Origin: PMP191F sp047602185
GTDB taxonomy: Bacteria; Bacteroidota; Bacteroidia; Chitinophagales; Chitinophagaceae
Length of the DNA: 64,000 bases
Direction: 5' to 3'
Assembly: GCA_047602185.1 (NCBI GenBank)
Contig: JASGHY010000001.1
Coordinates: forward strand, 5,518,001-5,582,000
Shown piece after piece: positions 1 to 7,802 of the stretch. The notes under the pieces are model-generated. The model searched no databases. It saw nothing but the letters and a program-made list of their open reading frames with translations, and was not told the DNA's origin. Numbering within the stretch: position 1 is the first letter of the stretch; every line of letters starts with the position of its first letter. The translations under genes and the position numbers were made by a program.

Positions 1-267
1 CAGTATGTAACCCGATGTACGATGAATATTGTACACATTGTAATAGGTAGAAAGATATACATAACCGGCGTCCATTGTGGCTGACCATTGTGGCGTAAGC
101 TTATACTCAAGCCCGGCTGTGATATTGGCATCCATAGGGTCTATTAATCCCGGCAGGTATGCCCGGGCAAAGAGCCTGTTTTCATAAGGTGGGGTGGTTT
201 TTTGAGCAAAGCCCGTTTGCATGCAGCACCAGAGGCACAGCAGGCTTATTAGTTGACACTTTTTCAT
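1..267 (-). CDS. Secreted, probable outer-membrane barrel protein (3' end outside window)
   Basis: The reading frame opens with an ATG at 267 and stays open to base 1, giving 89 codons; the rest lies outside the window. The first 22 residues form a signal peptide (MKKCQLIS, a Leu/Cys/Trp-rich core, then TGFAQ). After it come alternating hydrophobic and polar residues rich in Tyr and Gly (for example AGLEYKLTPQWSATMDAGY), the look of a transmembrane beta-barrel strand. The start overlaps the stop of the upstream LVIVD gene by one base (TAATG), so the two are probably translationally coupled. The exact family cannot be named from the N-terminus alone. I infer an outer-membrane protein working with the two LVIVD lipoproteins upstream. 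Confidence 0.6.
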   Translation of the reverse strand, partial: MKKCQLISLLCLWCCMQTGFAQKTTPPYENRLFARAYLPGLIDPMDANITAGLEYKLTPQWSATMDAGYVYLSTYYNVYNIHRTSGYIL

Positions 268-1013
268 TAATTGATTTTAGCAATGAGCTGAGGGGAAAAA
301 CGATTGGTAATATCATACAGCACAATGCCTTCTTCAATCCAGCAGATGAGTGTGTTACCATAAGGGATCACATCTTTGTAAAACCCGTTGTCGATGCTTT
401 TCCTGAATACAGGCGTATAAGCACTCTGTATATTGTAGATGGCCAGCCCGCTTTTCTGACACACATATAAAGCAGAATCTGCATAACCAAGGCCATAAGG
501 CTCCTGCACCATGTTTACATTAACCGAAACCGGCTTTGTAATGTCCTTGATATTGTAAGTGGCAAGAACACTTTGAGTGCCTCCGCAGGGACCATTGGTG
601 CGTAAGGTGGCGTAGGCTACGGTATCTTTTGCTACTACCGGGTCGCAACGGCGCAAAACTTCGGGAGTAATGGCTGTGCTTAATTGCTGTGGCTGTTCGG
701 GATCGGCAATTGAAAAGATGTATACGGCAGTGGAAGAGCCGAGGAACAATTTATCGGCCAACGGGTAAATGGTTTCAATAGCAAAACCCACCGTTACAGA
801 TTTCTTCAGGATGGGGTTAACAGGATCGGTAATGCTGAATACTTTCAGCGTGGTGTTGTCTACAGTGTACAGATAGTTACCGACTATGGTAAAGCGGGCC
901 ATAGAACCGCCTGTACCGGTATTACCTGCATTGGAGGATACTGATTCTTTTCCGCAGTGCAGTGCTGTAAATAATATAAATGCAAGACCTGACAGGTAGA
1001 ATATCTTTTTCAT
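267..1013 (-). CDS. LVIVD-repeat lipoprotein, second of a tandem pair
   Basis: A 248-residue protein starting at the ATG at 1013 (MKKIFYLSG), preceded by an A-rich leader; an in-frame codon further upstream would run into the preceding gene and lacks a signal sequence. The N-terminus is a lipoprotein signal ending at FTALHC, an untidy lipobox. The rest is four to five repeats of the pattern 'hydrophobic core, NYLYTVD, then LKVFSITDPVNPI', typical of LVIVD repeats (PF08309), which form propeller-like blades on surface lipoproteins in Bacteroidota. It lies 11 nt after an LVIVD paralogue and one base before a barrel-like gene, so it belongs to an operon of cell-surface proteins. The ligand is unknown. 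Confidence 0.75.
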   Translation of the reverse strand: MKKIFYLSGLAFILFTALHCGKESVSSNAGNTGTGGSMARFTIVGNYLYTVDNTTLKVFSITDPVNPILKKSVTVGFAIETIYPLADKLFLGSSTAVYIFSIADPEQPQQLSTAITPEVLRRCDPVVAKDTVAYATLRTNGPCGGTQSVLATYNIKDITKPVSVNVNMVQEPYGLGYADSALYVCQKSGLAIYNIQSAYTPVFRKSIDNGFYKDVIPYGNTLICWIEEGIVLYDITNRFSPQLIAKIN

Positions 1014-1024
1014 GTAATGTTTTT

Positions 1025-1561
1025 TTAACGACGGCAATGGGGTGAGGTGAGGGTTTCTAATTTCCAGTCCACTACAATTCCTTTGGAAGGATCAGGGCAA
1101 ACGAAATAGCCGTTGTTAGGCGGGTATAGCTGATCGATAACAGGAAAAGCATCCTTTACTGTTTTTACCAGCACTGGCTTTGTAATGTCCCTGATGTCGA
1201 TGACTGCCAGATCGTTAACGGCGTTGGCATACAAGTAACCATTACGGATAGCAAAATCGGAATTAAAGGGAATATTGAGGAAGCTGACCTTATGTGGATT
1301 AGCGGCATCTGTATTGTCAATAATATGAATACCCAGGTTTACGTCGTTCTGAAAGATGTACTTGCCGTAAGCGTATATTTTACCAGCTTTCGCCGTGGCT
1401 TTAGCGCCGGATACCAGTTGAGCGTTGGTAAGGGCTTCTGGTTGTGCATAGACCGGTACGTATCCCTGTACGCTATCGGGAACGTAATCACTGGCTTTGG
1501 AAGTGCAGCTACTAATAGCTGCCAGCAGGAAAGAACCTGCAATAAATGCCGGAATTCTCAT
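1025..1561 (-). CDS. LVIVD-repeat lipoprotein, first of a tandem pair
   Basis: A 178-residue protein with a clear lipoprotein signal (MRIPAFIAGSFLLAAISSC; the Cys at about residue 19 is the likely lipid anchor). The mature part contains LVIVD-type blades: GKYIFQNDVNLGIHIIDNTD and GYLYANAVNDLAVIDIRDIT are two successive repeat units. It is shorter than its downstream neighbour and looks like a related, partly duplicated protein. It is the first gene of a minus-strand group of at least three. The 225-nt gap upstream is shared with the divergent deacetylase gene and should hold both promoters. Surface location is inferred from the lipobox; the function is unknown. Confidence 0.75.
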   Translation of the reverse strand: MRIPAFIAGSFLLAAISSCTSKASDYVPDSVQGYVPVYAQPEALTNAQLVSGAKATAKAGKIYAYGKYIFQNDVNLGIHIIDNTDAANPHKVSFLNIPFNSDFAIRNGYLYANAVNDLAVIDIRDITKPVLVKTVKDAFPVIDQLYPPNNGYFVCPDPSKGIVVDWKLETLTSPHCRR

Positions 1562-1786
1562 CGCAATTAGGTTTTATGATGCGGTTGACAAAACAACTAC
1601 CGGCAGCGTTGCAGCATTTGTTTTGGAAAAAAGTTTTTTACTATTTGTTAACGATAACACGTTAGTTCCTTTTTGGGCAGGGCTGCTTAAACAGGTGAAT
1701 GGTTTTATTTTTTCTTTAACCAAAATAATTTGCACTTCGCTTATACCTGTATGTAAATTCATAGAGAAATAATTCCCCTAACATTT

Positions 1787-2725
1787 ATGCACCCCAAAAC
1801 CGGCAAAGGCTCCGCTACTCCCGGAGCTTTTTTACGCCCTCTTATGCTCCTGTTTTTTTGTATGGCTTGTAGCAAAATAACCAGGGAGAGTAAATACAAG
1901 CTGAATCATGAACCGCCCGTTGCTGCTGCTAAAGAAGCAAAGCTGCCTCCTCCCAAAAAGAAGAAGAAAAAGATCTACCTCACTTTTGATGACGGACCTA
2001 ACAAAGGCACCCCTACCGTGCTTTCCATTGTACAACAGGAACAGGTTCCCGTTACTTTTTTTATTGTAGGTGAACATGTATTTGCCAGCACTACCCAGCA
2101 TGCTACATGGGATAGCCTGCAGCAGGCAGCTATGGTAGAACTATGTAATCATAGTTATACCCATGCTCACAATCACTACGATAAGTTTTATGGTAATGCA
2201 GATTCGGTAGTGAATGATTTTGAACGTTGCCGCGATTCGCTGAACCTCGATAATAATATAGCCCGCACGCCGGGGCGTAATATCTGGCGTATTGATACGC
2301 TGTCCTATACGGACCTGAAGAAGAGTGCTATGGCGGCAGACTCCCTGCAGCAGGCAGGCTTTACTATTATTGGCTGGGACCTTGAATGGCATTATGATCA
2401 CAAAACCTTTTCGCTGAAGAGTAAGTCGGATGAGTTGTTGCAACAGATTGACAGCCTGTTTGCTCACAATAAAACCAGGCTGCCTGAGAACCTTGTACTG
2501 CTGGCGCATGACCAGGTGTATAAGAAATCTGATGACTCTGCTGAATTGCACCGGCTGATCAAATTGCTGAAACAACGTGATGAGTATGAGTTGCTGGTAG
2601 CGAGTAATTACCCGGGCGCAGGAAACAGGATGAATAGTCAAAGTGGGCAAATGAGCCAGAATAGTCAGATGGGGCAGAATGGGCAAACGGGTCAAAGCAG
2701 TCAGCTAAGTCCGAAAGTTCAATAA
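1787..2725 (+). CDS. Polysaccharide deacetylase (NodB domain) lipoprotein with Gln/Ser/Gly tail
   Basis: A 312-residue protein. A hydrophobic N-terminus ends in FFCMAC, a likely lipoprotein anchor at about residue 28. A lysine run (PPPKKKKKK, about residues 55-63) leads into a NodB carbohydrate esterase 4 domain: motif 1 TFDDGPN with the catalytic Asp, motif 2 HSYTH with two metal-binding His, motif 3 ARTPGRN, and a late LLAHD motif with the second catalytic His. The family removes N-acetyl groups from GlcNAc polymers such as peptidoglycan or chitin, using a divalent metal. The last 30 residues are a low-complexity tail of Q-M/T-x-Q-N/S units. It is transcribed alone and ends at a strong terminator shared with the convergent GH3 gene. 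Confidence 0.85.
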   Translation: MHPKTGKGSATPGAFLRPLMLLFFCMACSKITRESKYKLNHEPPVAAAKEAKLPPPKKKKKKIYLTFDDGPNKGTPTVLSIVQQEQVPVTFFIVGEHVFASTTQHATWDSLQQAAMVELCNHSYTHAHNHYDKFYGNADSVVNDFERCRDSLNLDNNIARTPGRNIWRIDTLSYTDLKKSAMAADSLQQAGFTIIGWDLEWHYDHKTFSLKSKSDELLQQIDSLFAHNKTRLPENLVLLAHDQVYKKSDDSAELHRLIKLLKQRDEYELLVASNYPGAGNRMNSQSGQMSQNSQMGQNGQTGQSSQLSPKVQ

Positions 2726-2731
2726 ATGAAA

Positions 2732-2762
2732 AAGGGCTATATCTTTTAAAGATGTAGCCCTT
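2732..2762. terminator. Bidirectional intrinsic terminator
   Basis: AAGGGCTA pairs with TAGCCCTT (2732-2739 with 2755-2762), extended by ATCTT/AAGAT. It lies between two convergent stop codons (deacetylase at 2725, GH3 fusion at 2781) and is followed by a short T- or A-rich stretch on each side, so it can serve both genes. Confidence 0.75.
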
Positions 2763-2780
2763 GTAAAAATATTGAATGAT

Positions 2781-5729
2781 TTATTGCCCCGTCTGGTGCC
2801 CGTAATCCTGCGTGGCTCCCAATGCTTTGTAAATAGCCTCCTGCACTTTGGGACGTACACTCATTTGCAGGAACTTGTTTACGTTAGGACTGTTTACCCT
2901 GTTTGACAGGAAGATGTAAATGAGGTTGTACTTAGGGTCAACCCAGAAGCAGGTACCTGTAAAACCTGTATGTCCATAAGTAAGCGGGGATACAGATAAA
3001 GACGGATAGGCCTCCTTACGGGTGGCATTGTCTTTTTCCGGCTTATCGAAACCGAGACCACGGCGGCTGCTGTCGCTATGGTATTCAGTGAAGTAGTCGA
3101 TGGTTGATTTCTGCAGGTAATTCTGCCCACCGATAACGCCGCCATTCAGCAGCATCTGCGCTATAACAGCCATATCGTATGCATCGCTGAACAGGCCTGC
3201 GTGCCCTGCAACGCCGCCAAACATAGCAGCTCCCGGATCATGTACATCACCATGAATTAATTGCTGACGGAAGCCTACTTCTTTTTCTGTAGGTGCAATG
3301 TAGTTTAAAGGAAACCTGTCACGAGGTTTGAAGCCGGTAGTAGCCAATCCCATTTTATCGTAAAAGGTTTTCTTTACATACTGATCCAATGTAGTCCCGG
3401 TAATCGCTTCCACAATTTTACCGAGGAAGATATAGTCGTTATCGCTGTACACATATTTGCCCTGTGGTCCCAGGTCGCTCTGCAATATCCTTTTGTATAA
3501 GGTATCGGTCCAGTCGTTGCGCATATACATGTTCTCCGCTACACGGATACTGTGTGTGCTATCGGGAAAACGTGCGTAAATGCTGTACAGGGGTGGCGTA
3601 TTAGGCTTGCTTTTATCAACCGTTTCGCTGTAAAAAGGAATGAATGACTTTAAACCTGCCTGGTGTAGCAGTACATCCCACAGCTTCAGGTTTTCTTTGT
3701 TAGACCCTTTCACCCACGGGAGGTAATCGCCCAGTGTTTTTTGCAGATCCAGTTTTCCTTCGTCGTATAATTTCATTACTGACAAGGTGGTAGCCATGAT
3801 CTTGGTTACTGAGGCCAGGTCGTAAATAGTTTCAGGATATACAGGTTCAGTACTATCGTAGGTAAGGTAGCCGAAAGCGCGTTCGTAGGCAATTTTACCA
3901 TTTTTTGCTACCAGTACTACAGCACCGGGAATCGCCTGTTTTGCAATAGCATCGTTTACAATAGAATCAATGTCCTTACTAAGTTGTTCCTGTTTGAAGC
4001 CCAGTGAAGAGGCAGGAACTGAAGGCATGAGGCGTTGAGCAATAATACCGTCGCCGTATTTGAATGATTCGCAAACAGTAACCGGCAATTTGCCTTTGGC
4101 TGTAAAACGGCCGTTGATAAAGTTTGCCGCAGTGGCGTGTGTTACACTATCGTCTTCATAGCAGGCCACGAGTACCGGCGAACTGCACATGTTCTTAATA
4201 ACATATGGATTGCCAAATACAGCGGTAATGGTTTTAAACTGGTGCTGCAGGCTTTCGATCAATGACTGGGCGGCATTGCTGATGCCAAAGTTGTTGGCAG
4301 GATAGCGTGAGTAATTGTGCACGCCGATGATCACTACATCATAGCGACCGCGGAAAAGTTCCAATGCCGCCTGTACTTTACTGCTGTCCAGCGAGTAGTC
4401 AAAATAATACACCTGTGCGTTGAACTCTTTACGCATCTGCTTTGCAAAGGTGTTGTCTTCAGTAAGTCCAAAGCCTACGTAGGCAATGCGTTTGCGGCGG
4501 GTAAGCGGGTAGATCAGCGGATCATCATTGCGCAGCAGGGTAATAGCATTTTCTGCCACCAGCCTGCGCATGTCTGCTACCTTATTGTTCAGGTCTTCAG
4601 TAATATGCTCCAGTTCAATGGGGTGCCAGTTGGCAAGACCGTATTTGTATTTGGCATACAATACACGTTTTACATGCTCGTCGATACCAGCCCATTTAAG
4701 TTTCCTTTTACGGATAGCTTTCTGGATCTTTTCAATGCTGGCCGGAATATCGCCGGGCAGACAAAGCATATCGTTACCGGCAATCAATGCTTCTACAGAT
4801 GCATCGCCATCGGGATAGAATTTGCTGACACCTTTCATTTCCAATGCATCGGTAAAGGTGAGTCCGTCAAACTTCATTTCATTGCGCAGCAGTTTGGTAA
4901 CGTTGTTATAGGAAATAGAGGTTGGTTTATTGGGAGTATTGTCAATGGCGGGGATAGAAAGGTGTGCCACCATCATGCTGCCTACACCGGCTTTGATCAT
5001 TTCGCGGAAAGGATAGAACTCCAGCGAATCCAGCTGCTGCATTGATTTGTTGATAACGGGCAGGTCGAGGTGAGAGTCTACTGCCACATCACCATGACCG
5101 GGGAAATGCTTGGCACAGGCCATTACTCCTGCATCCTGCAGGCCGCGCATGTATTGGATACCATAGGTAGCCACGCGGTATTTGTCCTCACTGAAAGAAC
5201 GATCGTTAATGACAGGGTTGGCCGGGTTGTTATTGATGTCAACAACCGGGGCATAGTTTACCTGGATGCCAATGCGTTTACATTGCTCTCCCACCAGTTT
5301 ACCATATTCATACACCAGGGAGGCATCCTGCATAGCGCCCAGCGTCATCTGGCGTGAGAGTGCCATTACGCTGTCCATGCGCATACCAACACCGGTTTCG
5401 CCATCAATGGCGATGAGTATGGGGGTTTGTGCTATCTGCTGAAAATAATTGATGAGACTTGCCTGTTTAACCGGTCCGCCCTGGAAAAGACAGATGCTGC
5501 CGATATTGTATTTGCGGATAGCGTCTTCCGTTTCCTTGTCCAGCCAAACCACCGATTTGTTGGGGCCCAGGGTTGAAAGACGTACTACCATTAGCTGCGC
5601 AATTTTCTGGTCTTTGGTAAGACTTTTAAATACGCTGTCAACCCACTTGTCGGCGGCGGGGTCGCTGCTTTTTTGTGCCTGGGCAGCGATGCCGGCCATC
5701 AGAGCAATAACCGTCAGAAATTTTTTCAT
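2781..5729 (-). CDS. GH3 beta-N-acetylhexosaminidase fused to a serine beta-lactamase-type domain
   Basis: A 982-residue secreted protein. I start it at 5729 (MKKFLTVIALMAG, signal peptidase site after AQA); two further ATG codons sit directly in front. Residues of about 30-400 are a GH3 domain of the NagZ type: KHFPGHG near residue 207, the associated Asp-Ser-His, and nucleophile TFTDALEM with Asp294. A GH3 C-terminal domain follows. From about residue 600 comes a class C beta-lactamase/esterase fold: SVTK with Ser640 and Lys643, a YSDND loop, and HTG near residue 920. The GH3 half should cut N-acetylglucosamine from cell-wall fragments; the second half is a serine hydrolase, perhaps an amidase or esterase on the same material. 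It diverges from mutL across 156 nt. Confidence 0.85.
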   Translation of the reverse strand: MKKFLTVIALMAGIAAQAQKSSDPAADKWVDSVFKSLTKDQKIAQLMVVRLSTLGPNKSVVWLDKETEDAIRKYNIGSICLFQGGPVKQASLINYFQQIAQTPILIAIDGETGVGMRMDSVMALSRQMTLGAMQDASLVYEYGKLVGEQCKRIGIQVNYAPVVDINNNPANPVINDRSFSEDKYRVATYGIQYMRGLQDAGVMACAKHFPGHGDVAVDSHLDLPVINKSMQQLDSLEFYPFREMIKAGVGSMMVAHLSIPAIDNTPNKPTSISYNNVTKLLRNEMKFDGLTFTDALEMKGVSKFYPDGDASVEALIAGNDMLCLPGDIPASIEKIQKAIRKRKLKWAGIDEHVKRVLYAKYKYGLANWHPIELEHITEDLNNKVADMRRLVAENAITLLRNDDPLIYPLTRRKRIAYVGFGLTEDNTFAKQMRKEFNAQVYYFDYSLDSSKVQAALELFRGRYDVVIIGVHNYSRYPANNFGISNAAQSLIESLQHQFKTITAVFGNPYVIKNMCSSPVLVACYEDDSVTHATAANFINGRFTAKGKLPVTVCESFKYGDGIIAQRLMPSVPASSLGFKQEQLSKDIDSIVNDAIAKQAIPGAVVLVAKNGKIAYERAFGYLTYDSTEPVYPETIYDLASVTKIMATTLSVMKLYDEGKLDLQKTLGDYLPWVKGSNKENLKLWDVLLHQAGLKSFIPFYSETVDKSKPNTPPLYSIYARFPDSTHSIRVAENMYMRNDWTDTLYKRILQSDLGPQGKYVYSDNDYIFLGKIVEAITGTTLDQYVKKTFYDKMGLATTGFKPRDRFPLNYIAPTEKEVGFRQQLIHGDVHDPGAAMFGGVAGHAGLFSDAYDMAVIAQMLLNGGVIGGQNYLQKSTIDYFTEYHSDSSRRGLGFDKPEKDNATRKEAYPSLSVSPLTYGHTGFTGTCFWVDPKYNLIYIFLSNRVNSPNVNKFLQMSVRPKVQEAIYKALGATQDYGHQTGQ

Positions 5730-5872
5730 CATCATAACTTTGTGTATCAGCTTAGTGCACAAATTAAGAAGAAACAGTAATATGTTGGGTTTCATGCATG
5801 ACGGGCGGCAAGCCTGGTTGTGCTGAAGAATACCAGCCACAAGGGATATTCCCGTATTTTCGCAGACAAAAT

Positions 5873-5878
5873 AAGGAG
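5873..5878 (+). promoter_or_regulatory. Ribosome binding site that decides the mutL TTG start
   Basis: AAGGAG sits 7 nt before the TTG at 5886. Strong Shine-Dalgarno sites are uncommon in this phylum, so it is good evidence for the start. It also matches where MutL homologues begin (MPDIIQLLPD). Confidence 0.8.
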
Positions 5879-5885
5879 AAGCGTT

Positions 5886-7802
5886 TTGCCAGATATTATA
5901 CAGTTATTGCCCGATAATATTGCTAACCAGATAGCAGCAGGAGAAGTGATCCAGCGCCCGGCCAGTGCGGTGAAGGAACTGCTGGAAAATGCTGTGGATG
6001 CAGGTGCTACTGAAATTAAACTGATTATCAATGATGCAGGTAAGGCATTGATCCAGGTGATAGACAATGGCAAGGGTATGAGCGAAACGGATGCCCGCAT
6101 GTGTTTTGAAAGGCACGCTACTTCCAAGATCCGCAATATTGACGATCTTTTCCAGATCCGCACTATGGGTTTCAGAGGGGAGGCGTTGGCTTCTGTAGCC
6201 GCTGTAGCGCAGGTAGAGCTGAAAACCAAACGTGCGGAGGACGAAACCGGTACTTATATTGAAGTGGAGAACAGTGTGGTGACAAGGCAGGAGCCTGTGG
6301 CTACGGTGAATGGCACCAGCATTGCCATGAAGAATTTGTTCTTTAACGTACCGGCACGCCGCAATTTTCTAAAAAGCAATGCTGCAGAAACAAGGCATAT
6401 TGTGGATGAGTTTATCCGCGTAGCCTTATCGTTTCCCAATATATTTTTTTCACTTACTACCAACGGGCAGCAGGTATTTCACCTGGAAAAAGGCAGCCTG
6501 AAGCAGCGTATTGTACAGGTGCTGGGCAATCACTATAATTCAAGGCTGGTAACTGTACAGGAAAAAACTGACTACCTGAATATCTATGGTTTTGTAGGAA
6601 AACCGGATACTGCCAAGAAAACACGCGGTGATCAATACTTTTTTGTAAACAACCGTTTTATCCGCAGTGGCTACCTGCACCATGCAGTAATGAGTGCATT
6701 CCAGGAAATGATTGCGCCGGATAGTTTTCCGTTGTATGTACTGTTTATTGACCTGGACCCCGCACAGGTGGACATCAACGTACATCCTACCAAGCAGGAA
6801 ATCAAGTTTGAGGATGAAAAGATCGTGTACGCCTTTGTGCAGGCTGCTGTTAAGCATGCATTGGCCCAGTTCAGCGTTACACCCACGCTTGAGTTTGATC
6901 TTGACCCATCTATTCAGCACCTGGATGCAGTAAGCAAGCCTTTTACTGAAGAACAACAGGCTGCCGCAAGAGATTCTTCGCTGTACAAGAACTTTACACA
7001 GAAACACCAGTCGCATTTTATACAGCCTGCTGATAAAAGTGAGCTGAAGAACTGGAAGGACTTTTTTGAGAAGCCGGGGCAACCTGCTACAGGCGGTGGT
7101 GGGCAAACAGGTGGTAATACCGGGCAGCGTGAAGAGAAATTTGAATCATTGCTGGATAAGCTAAAGAAGGATGAGCCGGTAGAGGATTTTTCTTATGCTA
7201 TGCCCCGTTCTGCCGGTACTTCACTGGTGATAGATGAAGAGGCTGTTTGTACACAACTCCACAATACTTATATAGTAGTACCCAGCAACAGGGGATTTAT
7301 ACTGGTGCATCAGCAACTGGCGCATGAACGTATCCTGTACGAACGTTTTATGAATGCTACGGTGGGTAAGCCAATGGCATCTCAAAGCAGCATGTTCCCT
7401 GTAACATTGCAACTGGCTGCACAGGATGCTGTATTGCTCACTGAACTTGCACCCGATCTGCAACAACTGGGTTATATCATTGAGCCATTTGGCAGTAATG
7501 CTTTTGTGATCCAGGGAACACCGGCTGATGTAGAGTCCGGAAATGAAAAGGTAGTGATTGAGAACCTGCTGGAGCAGTTCAAGCATTTCAGCAACGATCT
7601 CAAATTTTCACGACGTGAAAAAGTGATCCGTTCACTGGCATGGCAACAGGCCGTAAAACCCGGTCGTGTATTGGCCGCAAAGGAAATGCGCAGCCTGGTT
7701 ACAGACCTCTTTGGCTGCCGCCAGCCCAATATCACTGCCTCCGGCAATCCTACTTATATAGAATTTAAGAAGGATTACCTGGAGCAGCTATTTAAACGTT
7801 AG
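5886..7802 (+). CDS. mutL: DNA mismatch repair protein MutL
   Basis: A 638-residue protein starting at a TTG (MPDIIQLLPDNIANQIAAGE). The N-terminal GHKL ATPase has all the expected motifs: ENAVDAGA (catalytic Glu near residue 34), IDNGKGM, RHATSKI and TMGFRGEAL. A Gln/Gly-rich linker (about residues 360-430) leads to the C-terminal dimerisation domain. MutL couples mismatch recognition by MutS to strand excision. The C-terminal endonuclease residues seen in many MutH-lacking bacteria are missing: DQHAxxE is replaced by HQQLAHE (about 474-480), and the CPHGRP site by TASGNP (about 616-621). So the protein is predicted to be ATPase-competent but nuclease-deficient. Its stop overlaps the convergent barrel gene by 15 nt. 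Confidence 0.95.
   Translation: MPDIIQLLPDNIANQIAAGEVIQRPASAVKELLENAVDAGATEIKLIINDAGKALIQVIDNGKGMSETDARMCFERHATSKIRNIDDLFQIRTMGFRGEALASVAAVAQVELKTKRAEDETGTYIEVENSVVTRQEPVATVNGTSIAMKNLFFNVPARRNFLKSNAAETRHIVDEFIRVALSFPNIFFSLTTNGQQVFHLEKGSLKQRIVQVLGNHYNSRLVTVQEKTDYLNIYGFVGKPDTAKKTRGDQYFFVNNRFIRSGYLHHAVMSAFQEMIAPDSFPLYVLFIDLDPAQVDINVHPTKQEIKFEDEKIVYAFVQAAVKHALAQFSVTPTLEFDLDPSIQHLDAVSKPFTEEQQAAARDSSLYKNFTQKHQSHFIQPADKSELKNWKDFFEKPGQPATGGGGQTGGNTGQREEKFESLLDKLKKDEPVEDFSYAMPRSAGTSLVIDEEAVCTQLHNTYIVVPSNRGFILVHQQLAHERILYERFMNATVGKPMASQSSMFPVTLQLAAQDAVLLTELAPDLQQLGYIIEPFGSNAFVIQGTPADVESGNEKVVIENLLEQFKHFSNDLKFSRREKVIRSLAWQQAVKPGRVLAAKEMRSLVTDLFGCRQPNITASGNPTYIEFKKDYLEQLFKR

Noticed and set aside
4317..5045. 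A 242-codon open frame opposite the GH3 domain
   Set aside because: Shadow frame; the opposite strand has complete GH3 motifs.
5730..5840. Longer N-terminus for the GH3 fusion beginning at 5840
   Set aside because: It would place the signal peptide 38 residues inside and use a non-ATG codon in the mutL upstream region.
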